A stretch of 39,405 nt of DNA from an uncultured beta proteobacterium (GTDB taxonomy: Bacteria; Pseudomonadota; Gammaproteobacteria; Burkholderiales; Burkholderiaceae_C). Positions 16,201 to 23,408 of the stretch are shown one piece after another (positions within the stretch are counted from its first letter, which is position 1; every line of letters begins with the position of its first letter). A model generated the notes under the pieces. It searched no databases, was not told the DNA's origin, and saw only the letters and a list, made by a program, of their open reading frames with translations. Where the stretch lies: the NCBI GenBank assembly GCA_903876735.1, contig CAIRAW010000046.1, positions 1 to 39,405 of the forward strand. Direction: 5' to 3'. A program made the translations under genes and the position numbers.

Positions 16201-16959
16201 TCAGGTCTTGGAGACCGCGTGTTTGTGCATGAAAGCGCCAAAAGCCTGCTGCGCAGCCGGCTCGCGCAGCAATCGGGCGAAACTCGCGCCTTCTTCTGCC
16301 ATACGCTCGGCAACAATGGCCACCTGCCCCTTCTTCATCAGACGCTTGGTTTCAATCAGTGAAGGCAACGGCTTGGCCGCAAGCTTGCGCGCCTGACGCT
16401 GCGCCAAGGCAGCGGCTTCACTCGGCGGCACGATGCGGCTGATGAAGCCCATCTCCAGCGCCGCTTCGGCCAGAAAGGGCTCGCCCAGCAGCAAAGCCTC
16501 GGCGGCGCGGCCATAGCCCATCAACCTGGGCGCCAGGTAACTCGACGCCGCTTCCGGGCACAGACCCAGGTTGACAAAGGGCATGGAGAAGGCTGCGTTG
16601 TCGCCGGCATAAACCAGATCGCAGTGGAACAGCAAGGTGGTGCCAATGCCAACGGCCGGACCACAAACCGCTGCCAGCAGGGGCTTGGGGAAGGTGCTGA
16701 TGGCGTGCAGAAAGCGATACACCGGCGGCTCTGCCGTGACCGCTGGTGGATTGAGAAAATCACCAATGTCATTGCCAGCGCTGAAGATCGACTCATGGCC
16801 TTGCAACACGACGACCCGGAGGGCATCGTCCGTTGCGGCGGCACTCAGGGCATCAGCCATGGCCGCGTACATGGCGACGGTGATGGAATTTTTCTTCTCC
16901 ACCCGGTTCAGGGTGATGGTCAGCACCGCGTCGCTGCGGTCAATCAATACGTCGGTCAT
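16201..16959 (-). CDS. Probable delta3-delta2-enoyl-CoA isomerase (crotonase family)
   Basis: This 252-residue crotonase-fold protein has the CoA-binding 'FSAGNDIGDF' (59-68) and 'AVGIG' turns. Both hydratase glutamates are missing: the 'GGGCE' position reads 'GIGTT' and the 'QPE' position reads 'MPF'. It carries Glu136 in 'LCPEAASSY', matching the catalytic site of ECI2-type isomerases ('SPEGCSSY' in the human enzyme, as I recall it). It should therefore shift 3-enoyl-CoA to 2-enoyl-CoA for unsaturated chains rather than hydrate. It lies 10 bases after the DsbA-like gene within the operon. Automated annotation would probably call it enoyl-CoA hydratase. Confidence 0.87.
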   Translation of the reverse strand: MTDVLIDRSDAVLTITLNRVEKKNSITVAMYAAMADALSAAATDDALRVVVLQGHESIFSAGNDIGDFLNPPAVTAEPPVYRFLHAISTFPKPLLAAVCGPAVGIGTTLLFHCDLVYAGDNAAFSMPFVNLGLCPEAASSYLAPRLMGYGRAAEALLLGEPFLAEAALEMGFISRIVPPSEAAALAQRQARKLAAKPLPSLIETKRLMKKGQVAIVAERMAEEGASFARLLREPAAQQAFGAFMHKHAVSKT

Positions 16960-16969
16960 TCTCCGGCCC

Positions 16970-17563
16970 TCATGCAGCCAGTGCTTCACGCACGAAATCA
17001 AGCCGGTCCTGGCCCCAGAACATCTGCTCACCCACAAAGAAGGTCGGTGCGCCAAAGACACCGCGCGCCACTGCTTCTTCGGTCAAGGTCTTCAGGCGGT
17101 TCTTGACCTCGGGCTCGGCGGCCAGGGCCAGCAGCGCCGGCGCATCGAAACCGCCAGCCTGCAGCACAGCGGCCACGGTGGCGGGATCGTTCATGTTCTG
17201 CGCATCGACCCAGATGGCGCGGTACATGGCGCTGCAGTAATCGGCAAAGCGCGGGTCCTGGCGCAGTTGCAGTCCCGTGGCGATGCGCATCAGCGTGATG
17301 GTGTTGATGGGGAAGAACGGATTGGTCTTGAGCGGCACACCGTAGCGCCGGGCAAAGCGCGCGAAGTCGCGGAAGATGTACTTGCCCTTGGCCGGCACGC
17401 TGGCTGGCGAGGCGTTGCCGGTGGCAACGAAAACACCGCCCAGCAGCATCGGCCGCCACAACACGGTGGCACCGGTCTGCGCCGCCAACTCTGGCAACTG
17501 CGTCGAGGCCAGGTAGGCAGCGGGGCTGCCAAAGTCAAAGTAGTACTCAAGCGTTTTTGTCAT
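16970..17563 (-). CDS. 2-hydroxychromene-2-carboxylate isomerase / GST-kappa-like DsbA-fold protein
   Basis: This 197-residue protein has the thioredoxin fold with an all-helical insert typical of HCCA isomerases and kappa-class glutathione transferases. The active-site turn 'DFGSPAAYLA' (11-20) supplies the glutathione-binding serine, and 'FGAPTFFVG' is the cis-proline loop. True HCCA isomerases act in naphthalene breakdown, but no aromatic-ring genes are here. In this fatty-acid-type operon a glutathione-linked step on a CoA thioester or quinone is more likely. ATG 17563 has GGAGA 5 bases upstream. The neighbours are an SDR and the isomerase. Confidence 0.87.
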   Translation of the reverse strand: MTKTLEYYFDFGSPAAYLASTQLPELAAQTGATVLWRPMLLGGVFVATGNASPASVPAKGKYIFRDFARFARRYGVPLKTNPFFPINTITLMRIATGLQLRQDPRFADYCSAMYRAIWVDAQNMNDPATVAAVLQAGGFDAPALLALAAEPEVKNRLKTLTEEAVARGVFGAPTFFVGEQMFWGQDRLDFVREALAA

Positions 17564-17590
17564 GTTTGTCTCCAGTAAAAGTCTTATTGC

Positions 17591-18325
17591 TCAGAATTTT
17601 TCCAGCCAGGGCCGCAGGTCGAGTTCATGCGTCCAGGCATCGCGCGGTTGGCAGTGCAGCATCCAGTACTGGTCGGCAATGTGGGCCGGGTTCAGGATGC
17701 CGTCCTGCGCCTTCAAGGCGTAGCGCTCCGGGAAATTATCACGGATGAAGGCGGTGTCGATGGCGCCGTCCACCACCACGTGGGCCACATGAACGCCAAG
17801 CGGTCCGAGTTCGCGCGCCATGCTCTGCGCAAGAGCGCGCAGCGCATGCTTGGCGCCGGCGAAGGCGGCAAAGTTGGCGGCGCCGCGCAAGGATGCGGTG
17901 GCGCCGGTGAAGAGTATCGTTTGGCGCCGCTCGGGCGCTGCGCGTTTGACCATGCGCCGCGCCACTTCACGGCCATTGAGAAAACCGCCAAAGCAGGCCA
18001 TCTCCCAGATCTTGAAGTACTTGCGCGCGGTCTCGTCCAGAATGCTGCTCGGTGCATTGGCGCCGATGTTGAACACCAGCACTTCGATCGGGCCAATCGT
18101 GGATTCGATGCGATCAACCAGCGCCACCACCTCTTCTTCCTTGCGCGCATCGCTGGCAAAGCCATGCGCTGTGCCGCCTTCGGCTGCGATGGCGTCAAGC
18201 AGGGGCTGCAACTTGTCCAGGCTGCGCCGTGTCACGCAGGCCGTGTAGCCCTCGCGTGCGAAGCGCCGTGAGATGGCACCGCCGGTGGCGTCACCGGCAC
18301 CGATGACCAGGGCTACAGGGTTCAT
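17591..18325 (-). CDS. Short-chain dehydrogenase-like protein without the catalytic tyrosine
   Basis: This 244-residue protein has a Rossmann fold with a modified nucleotide loop, 'VIGAGDATGGAI', and 'FNIGAN' in place of NNAG. The YxxxK site reads 'FAGAK': the lysine is kept and the tyrosine is phenylalanine. It may bind NAD(P) and act by another route, or play a non-redox role. ATG 18325 follows AAGGAA. Only 2 bases separate it from the upstream thioesterase stop, so the two are translationally linked. Its retention in the operon argues it is functional. Confidence 0.83.
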   Translation of the reverse strand: MNPVALVIGAGDATGGAISRRFAREGYTACVTRRSLDKLQPLLDAIAAEGGTAHGFASDARKEEEVVALVDRIESTIGPIEVLVFNIGANAPSSILDETARKYFKIWEMACFGGFLNGREVARRMVKRAAPERRQTILFTGATASLRGAANFAAFAGAKHALRALAQSMARELGPLGVHVAHVVVDGAIDTAFIRDNFPERYALKAQDGILNPAHIADQYWMLHCQPRDAWTHELDLRPWLEKF

Positions 18326-18327
18326 GG

Positions 18328-19152
18328 CTATTCCTTGTAGTAAACAATCTGGTTCGTCGTCGCCAGCAGCAAGCCGGCTTCGTTCCACAACTGCGAGTTC
18401 TGGTCAAAAAAGCCATTGCGAAAGGTCTGCGCCCGCGCCTGACCCAGCAGATAGCCGCTGCCCGATTCGGTCAACTGCGCAGCATCGGCATGGAAGTAAA
18501 CCGTCAGCGCCACGGTGCCAGCCGGAACACGCAGGGCACGACGCAGGTAAACACGCGGAAAGAAGATGTCGGCCATGGAGGCCAGCGCACAGAAGTCGAG
18601 GCAGCGCCCCGGCGCGTCCCGCATCCAGAGTTGGGACAGGCTGGCATCGCCCTGGCCCTTCCACTCAGTCGGAAAAGCGCCTTCAACAAAGCGCATGTCG
18701 TAGCGGTGGATCCACTCGACGCCGGTCATCGGCTTTTCTTCTGGCAGACCCGCAGGCCGTGGCACGGCCGGCAGCGGGACATCATCGCTGTTCCAAGTGC
18801 TGCGCCGAACGGCCGTCACCGCCGTGCCGGTCAGCATCACTTCGACCTGGCCTGCCGTGTCGATCTGGGTCAGTTCGATGACCCAATGCTGGGTCGAGCG
18901 ATTGGTGCGCCGCGGCGTGGCCGAAACCGTGAAGGCGCCGGCCACGATGGCGCCGGCAAAGTTGACAGTCAGCGCGATTGGCTGGCCCAGCAACGCTGGA
19001 TGCTGCAGCACGGACTTGAGCGCGATGGCAGCCGTGATGCCACCAAAGGGCCCGACCATGTTCCAGTAGGCGGCCGATGTGCTGCCGTGGTAGACACCAG
19101 GCACATCGGTCGGCGTCAGCGCCAGCGCTTGGTCAAATGGGTGAATGCTCAT
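18328..19152 (-). CDS. TesB-like double-hotdog acyl-CoA thioesterase
   Basis: This 274-residue protein has two hotdog repeats. The first carries 'NMVGPFGGITAAI' and the second the 'ASMADIFFPRV' helix with the Asp expected in TesB-like enzymes. It should cleave medium- or long-chain, perhaps branched, acyl-CoA and prevent CoA depletion. ATG 19152 is the first start consistent with the family N-terminus ('FDQALALTP'); the ribosome site is weak. A 100-base gap with a strong hairpin separates it from the thiolase gene, and the SDR follows after 2 bases. Confidence 0.86.
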   Translation of the reverse strand: MSIHPFDQALALTPTDVPGVYHGSTSAAYWNMVGPFGGITAAIALKSVLQHPALLGQPIALTVNFAGAIVAGAFTVSATPRRTNRSTQHWVIELTQIDTAGQVEVMLTGTAVTAVRRSTWNSDDVPLPAVPRPAGLPEEKPMTGVEWIHRYDMRFVEGAFPTEWKGQGDASLSQLWMRDAPGRCLDFCALASMADIFFPRVYLRRALRVPAGTVALTVYFHADAAQLTESGSGYLLGQARAQTFRNGFFDQNSQLWNEAGLLLATTNQIVYYKE

Positions 19153-19197
19153 GGCGCCAGTATGCCGCGAGAGCCAAATCCTCACAGTCGTGTGGGT

Positions 19198-19219
19198 GAC
19201 GTCGGCCACGGCCGACGTC
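19198..19219. other. Strong hairpin inside the beta-oxidation operon
   Basis: GACGTCGGC and GCCGACGTC form a perfect 9-bp stem around the loop CACG, in the 100-base gap between the thiolase and thioesterase genes. There is no T-run. It could mark RNA processing, reduced read-through into the five distal genes, or a dispersed palindrome. Confidence 0.6.
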
Positions 19220-19252
19220 CGTCATGCCACCGGGCGCAAGCCAAGCCGACGC

Positions 19253-20449
19253 TTAGACGCGCTCGAAAATTCCGGCAGCGCCCTGCCCCATGCCCACGCA
19301 CATGGTGACCATGCTGTACTTCAGCTGATTGCGGTGCAGCGCATGGATGGCGGTGGCGGAGCGGATGGCACCGGTGGCGCCGAGCGGGTGCCCCAGCGCA
19401 ATCGCGCCACCCATCGGGTTGACGCGCGCCGGGTTCAGACCCAGCGTGTTGATGACGGCCAGCGACTGCGCGGCAAAGGCCTCGTTGAGTTCGAACCAGT
19501 CGATATCGTCGAGCTTGAGCCCGGCATAGCGCAGCGCCGCCGGGATCGCCTCGATCGGACCGATGCCCATGATGTGCGGCGGCACGCCCTTGGCGGCAAA
19601 GCTGACGAAACGCGCCAGCGGGGTCAACCCGTACTGCTTGAGCGCTTTCTCGCTGACCAGAATCAGGGCGCCAGCGCCGTCCGAGGTTTGCGAACTGTTG
19701 CCCGCCGTGACCGAGCCGCGCGCGGCAAACGGAGTCTTGAGCTTGGCCAGGCCTTCAAGCGAGGTGTCGGCGCGCGCGCCTTCGTCCAAGCTGACGACGC
19801 GCCTGGTTTCAATCACTTCACCGCTGTTCAAGTCGGGCGCACGGTCGGTTACTTCGATCGGCGTGATTTCACTGGCGAAGTGGCCGGCCGCCATGGCAGC
19901 CAATGCCTTCTGGTGCGAGGCCAGCGCAAACTCGTCTTGCGCCTGGCGGCTGATCTTCCATTGCGTGGCGACTTTCTCGGCCGTCAGGCCCATGCCATAG
20001 GCAATGCCGATGTTCTCGTCGTTGCCGAAGATGGCCGGTGAGAGCGAGGGCGCGTTGCCCATCATCGGCACCATGCTCATGCTCTCGACGCCAGCGGCGA
20101 TCATGACGTCGGCCTCACCGACGCGGATCCGGTCAGCCGCCATCTGCACGGCCGACAAACCGGAAGCGCAAAAGCGGTTCACGGTGATGCCGCCCACACT
20201 GGTCGGCAAACCGGCCAGCACAGCACCCAGGCGCGCAATGTTCAGCCCCTGCTGGCCTTCTGGAATAGCACAGCCGCAGATCAGGTCTTCGATCATCTTC
20301 TGGTCCAGCGTTGGCACCTGAGCCAGCGCCGACTGCAAAACCTTGACCAGCAGTTCGTCCGGCCGCGTGTTGCGGAAATAGCCACGATGCGAACGACCAA
20401 TCGGTGTGCGCGTGGCAGCAACGACATAGGCTTCTTGAATTTGTTTCAT
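19253..20449 (-). CDS. Acetyl-CoA C-acyltransferase (thiolase)
   Basis: This 398-residue thiolase performs the last step of beta-oxidation, splitting 3-ketoacyl-CoA with CoA. The nucleophile Cys94 sits in 'NRFCASGL', His354 in 'GHPLGATG' and the acid/base Cys384 in 'CVGMGQG'; 'NEAFA' is also present. Length and 'GRSHRGYFRNTRPDELL' point to the FadA/FadI-like degradative group rather than biosynthetic PhaA. It starts 17 bases after the FadB-like gene, forming the classic multienzyme pair. The ribosome site is weak. Confidence 0.94.
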   Translation of the reverse strand: MKQIQEAYVVAATRTPIGRSHRGYFRNTRPDELLVKVLQSALAQVPTLDQKMIEDLICGCAIPEGQQGLNIARLGAVLAGLPTSVGGITVNRFCASGLSAVQMAADRIRVGEADVMIAAGVESMSMVPMMGNAPSLSPAIFGNDENIGIAYGMGLTAEKVATQWKISRQAQDEFALASHQKALAAMAAGHFASEITPIEVTDRAPDLNSGEVIETRRVVSLDEGARADTSLEGLAKLKTPFAARGSVTAGNSSQTSDGAGALILVSEKALKQYGLTPLARFVSFAAKGVPPHIMGIGPIEAIPAALRYAGLKLDDIDWFELNEAFAAQSLAVINTLGLNPARVNPMGGAIALGHPLGATGAIRSATAIHALHRNQLKYSMVTMCVGMGQGAAGIFERV

Positions 20450-20466
20450 GAGGTTCTCTTAATCAG

Positions 20467-22866
20467 TCAATTTCTAACTGGCTTACCTGTCGACATCATT
20501 CCCATAATCCGTTCCTGGGTTTTGGGATGCGTGATCAGCGCGCAGAACGCCCGGCGTTCCAGCGTCATCAGGTACTCCTCGGTCACCAACGTGCCGGCAT
20601 CGACATCGCCGCCGCAGACCACGTTGGCGATCAGGCTGGCAATGTGGAAGTCGTGGCCGCTGATAAAACCGCCGTCGCGCATATTGAGCAAGGAGCCCTT
20701 GATGGTGGCCAGACCGCTGCGTCCGGCAACCGCAAACATGCGTTTGTGCGGCGCGCGGTATCCCGAGTCGAACATGGCCTTGGCCTGCGCGATGGCAACA
20801 TAGAGCAGTTCGTCCTTGTGCGGCACGATGATGTCGCTCTCGAGCAGGTAACCGAGCTTGCGTGATTCGAGCGCGCTGGTTCCGACCTTGGCCATGGCGG
20901 CAGCCGTAAAGCCCTCGGTCAGGAAGGGCAGCAAGTCCTTGCCGGTGGACGTCGCTGCGTTCTCGGCCGCGCGTCGGGCGATGTAGGTCAGACCGCCGGC
21001 GCCGGGCACCAGGCCGACGCCAACTTCGACCAGGCCGATGTAGCTTTCCATCGCGACCACACGCTTGGCCGAGTAGACGGCCAGTTCGCAGCCACCGCCC
21101 AGTGCCAGACCGCGCACGGCAGAAACCACCGGCACATTGGCGTAGCGCAAGCGCAGCATGGCCTGCTGCATTTCAGCCTCAGCGCCGTCGATCGCCTTGA
21201 CACCACCCATCACAAAGCCCGGCAGCATGGCCTGCAGGTCGGCACCAGCGGAGAACATCTCGCCCGGCGACCAAACCACCAGGCCCTTGTAGCTGGCCTC
21301 GGCCAGTTCCAGACCCTGCATCAGACCTTCGACCACGCCCGGGCCGATGGCATTCATCTTGGTCTTGATGCTGGCGATGACCACGGTGTCGTCGAGCGTC
21401 CACAAGCGAATCGCTTCGTCTTCATGCAAGGTCTTGCCGGCGGCTTCGGCTTTCGGCGCATTGGCGCCGAGCACGCTCTCGGGGAAGTGCTGGCGCGCAT
21501 AGACCGGCAACTGGCGCGGCAGAACGAATTGACCGCTGCTCGGGTTCCACGAACCCTGCGGCGTGTGCACGCCACCGGCATCGGCCACAGGGCCCTTGAA
21601 GACCCAGTCCGGCAGCGGTGCCTTGCACAGCGCCTTGCCGGCGTCTATGTCTTCCTTGATCATGTTGGCCACGTCCAGCCAGCCGGCTTCCTGCCAGAGC
21701 TCAAACGGACCCTGCTTCATGCCAAAGCCCCAGCGCAGGCAGAAATCGACATCACGCGCGTTGTCGGCAATTGAGCCCAGGTGCACGGCGGCGTAGTGGA
21801 AGCTGTTGCGCAGAATGGCCCACAGGAACTGGCCCTGCGCGCCTTCGCTGTTGCGCAGCAGTTTCAGGCGTTCGGCCGGCGGCTTTTTCAGCATGCGGCC
21901 ATAGACCTCGTCGGCCTTCTGACCGGCTGCCACATAGTCCTTGGCCACCGGGTCAAAGCGCAGGATGTCGCGCCCGGCTTTTTTGAAAAAGCCTGCCTTG
22001 CTTTTTTGTCCGAGGAAACCCTTTTCAAGCAGGGTCTTGAGCACCTCCGGCGTGGCAAAGCTGCCGTAGAACGGATCGGTCTCCAGGCTGAGCGTGTCCT
22101 GCAGGGTCTTGATGACATGGGCCATGGTGTCCAGGCCCACGACGTCGGCGGTGCGGAAAGTACCCGAACTCGCGCGCCCGAGTTTCTTGCCGGTCAGGTC
22201 GTCCACGACGTCGTAGGATAGGCCAAAGTTTTCGACCTCCTTCATGGTCGCGAGCATGCCCGCGATGCCGACGCGATTCGCGATGAAGTTGGGCGAGTCC
22301 TTGGCCCGCACCACGCCCTTGCCCAGATTGCTGGTGACGAAGGCTTCGAGTTCGTCGAGCACCTGCGGCTCGGTACTCGGCATGTTGATCAACTCCACCA
22401 GCATCATGTAGCGCGGCGGGTTGAAGAAGTGGATGCCGCAAAAGCGCGGCCGGATGGCCGGCGGCAACACGTCGCTGAGCTTGGTGATGGACAGGCCCGA
22501 GGTGTTGGAAGCGACGATGGCGTGCGGCGCCAGAAAGGGCGCAATCTTTTGGTACAGATCGAGCTTCCAGTCCATGCGCTCGGCGATCGCCTCGATCACC
22601 AGATCGCAGTCCTTGAGCAAGTCCAGATGCTCTTCGTAATTGGCCGCCTGGATCAGTTCGGCGTCCTGGGCCACGCCCAGTGGCGCCGGCTTGAGTTTTT
22701 TCAGCCCCTCAATGGCGCGCGTCACGATGCCGTTCTTCGGTCCCTCTTTGGCCGGCAGATCAAACAGAATGACCGGCACCTTGACATTGACCAGATGGGC
22801 GGCGATTTGCGCACCCATCACACCAGCGCCGAGGACGGCGACTTTTTGAACCTGGAATCGACTCAC
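20467..22866 (-). CDS. Bifunctional 3-hydroxyacyl-CoA dehydrogenase / enoyl-CoA hydratase
   Basis: This 799-residue enzyme carries out the hydration and NAD-dependent oxidation steps of beta-oxidation. The order is dehydrogenase first: NAD loop 'GAGVMGAQIAAHL' (13-25), 'GIHFFNPPRYMMLVEL', then the helical dehydrogenase C-terminal repeats. The crotonase domain comes last (about 490-700). This is the FadN-like order, opposite to FadB/FadJ. Both hydratase glutamates are present, in 'GGGCEL' and 'GLVEVGVG'. It begins at GTG 22866 with AGGAG 6 bases upstream. It pairs with the thiolase 17 bases downstream. Confidence 0.94.
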   Translation of the reverse strand: MSRFQVQKVAVLGAGVMGAQIAAHLVNVKVPVILFDLPAKEGPKNGIVTRAIEGLKKLKPAPLGVAQDAELIQAANYEEHLDLLKDCDLVIEAIAERMDWKLDLYQKIAPFLAPHAIVASNTSGLSITKLSDVLPPAIRPRFCGIHFFNPPRYMMLVELINMPSTEPQVLDELEAFVTSNLGKGVVRAKDSPNFIANRVGIAGMLATMKEVENFGLSYDVVDDLTGKKLGRASSGTFRTADVVGLDTMAHVIKTLQDTLSLETDPFYGSFATPEVLKTLLEKGFLGQKSKAGFFKKAGRDILRFDPVAKDYVAAGQKADEVYGRMLKKPPAERLKLLRNSEGAQGQFLWAILRNSFHYAAVHLGSIADNARDVDFCLRWGFGMKQGPFELWQEAGWLDVANMIKEDIDAGKALCKAPLPDWVFKGPVADAGGVHTPQGSWNPSSGQFVLPRQLPVYARQHFPESVLGANAPKAEAAGKTLHEDEAIRLWTLDDTVVIASIKTKMNAIGPGVVEGLMQGLELAEASYKGLVVWSPGEMFSAGADLQAMLPGFVMGGVKAIDGAEAEMQQAMLRLRYANVPVVSAVRGLALGGGCELAVYSAKRVVAMESYIGLVEVGVGLVPGAGGLTYIARRAAENAATSTGKDLLPFLTEGFTAAAMAKVGTSALESRKLGYLLESDIIVPHKDELLYVAIAQAKAMFDSGYRAPHKRMFAVAGRSGLATIKGSLLNMRDGGFISGHDFHIASLIANVVCGGDVDAGTLVTEEYLMTLERRAFCALITHPKTQERIMGMMSTGKPVRN

Positions 22867-22921
22867 AAATTACTCCTAAACTGTTTTCGCACACCGCAGC
22901 TGGCAAGCTCAATGACGCGCG

Positions 22922-23374
22922 TCATTCAACCCGATGCCAGATCTGTGTGCGGTAAAAGAAACCGATGTAGCCGCGCATCTGCATCGTCTTGCCACCGTCA
23001 ACCGGTTTGAGGCGGGTCTTGTAGGTCTTGCCATTGTTGGGGTCCAGAATTTCACCGCCGCTCCACAACTCCTTGTCACCGGCATCCTGGCGCACGTTTC
23101 GGATGATGGCCATCCCCAGGACGAGTTTGTCCTTGCGTTCGTCGGTGCACTGGTCGCACTTCGAATCCTGCTTGCTGGGATCAAATACTTTCTCGACCAC
23201 GCCCGACAGGGCGCCGTCCTTTTCGGTGATTCGCACCAGCGACTTTTCGGTCTTGCCGTCGTCATCAATGGTCTTCCACAAGCCAACCGGCGTCAGTTGC
23301 GCCTGTGCGCTACCGACCACACACAAGGCGGCGACAGCCAATACACCAGAACCCAGAATTTGAACGATCTTCAT
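22922..23374 (-). CDS. Exported DUF2147 protein
   Basis: This 150-residue protein has a signal peptide (about 1-26, ending 'GSAQA') and a small beta-rich DUF2147 domain starting 'GLWKTIDDDGKTEKSLVRI'. A CxxC pair ('CDQC') could bind metal or form a disulfide. DUF2147 proteins are periplasmic or outer-membrane associated and often sit in fatty-acid operons. A role in lipid entry has been suggested by context only. ATG 23374 has AGGAGA 6 bases upstream, so the longer frame was rejected. It lies between the acyl-CoA dehydrogenase and FadB-like genes. Confidence 0.87.
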   Translation of the reverse strand: MKIVQILGSGVLAVAALCVVGSAQAQLTPVGLWKTIDDDGKTEKSLVRITEKDGALSGVVEKVFDPSKQDSKCDQCTDERKDKLVLGMAIIRNVRQDAGDKELWSGGEILDPNNGKTYKTRLKPVDGGKTMQMRGYIGFFYRTQIWHRVE

Positions 23375-23408
23375 GCTTTGTCTCCTGATAGTTGATTTTG
23401 AAAAACGT

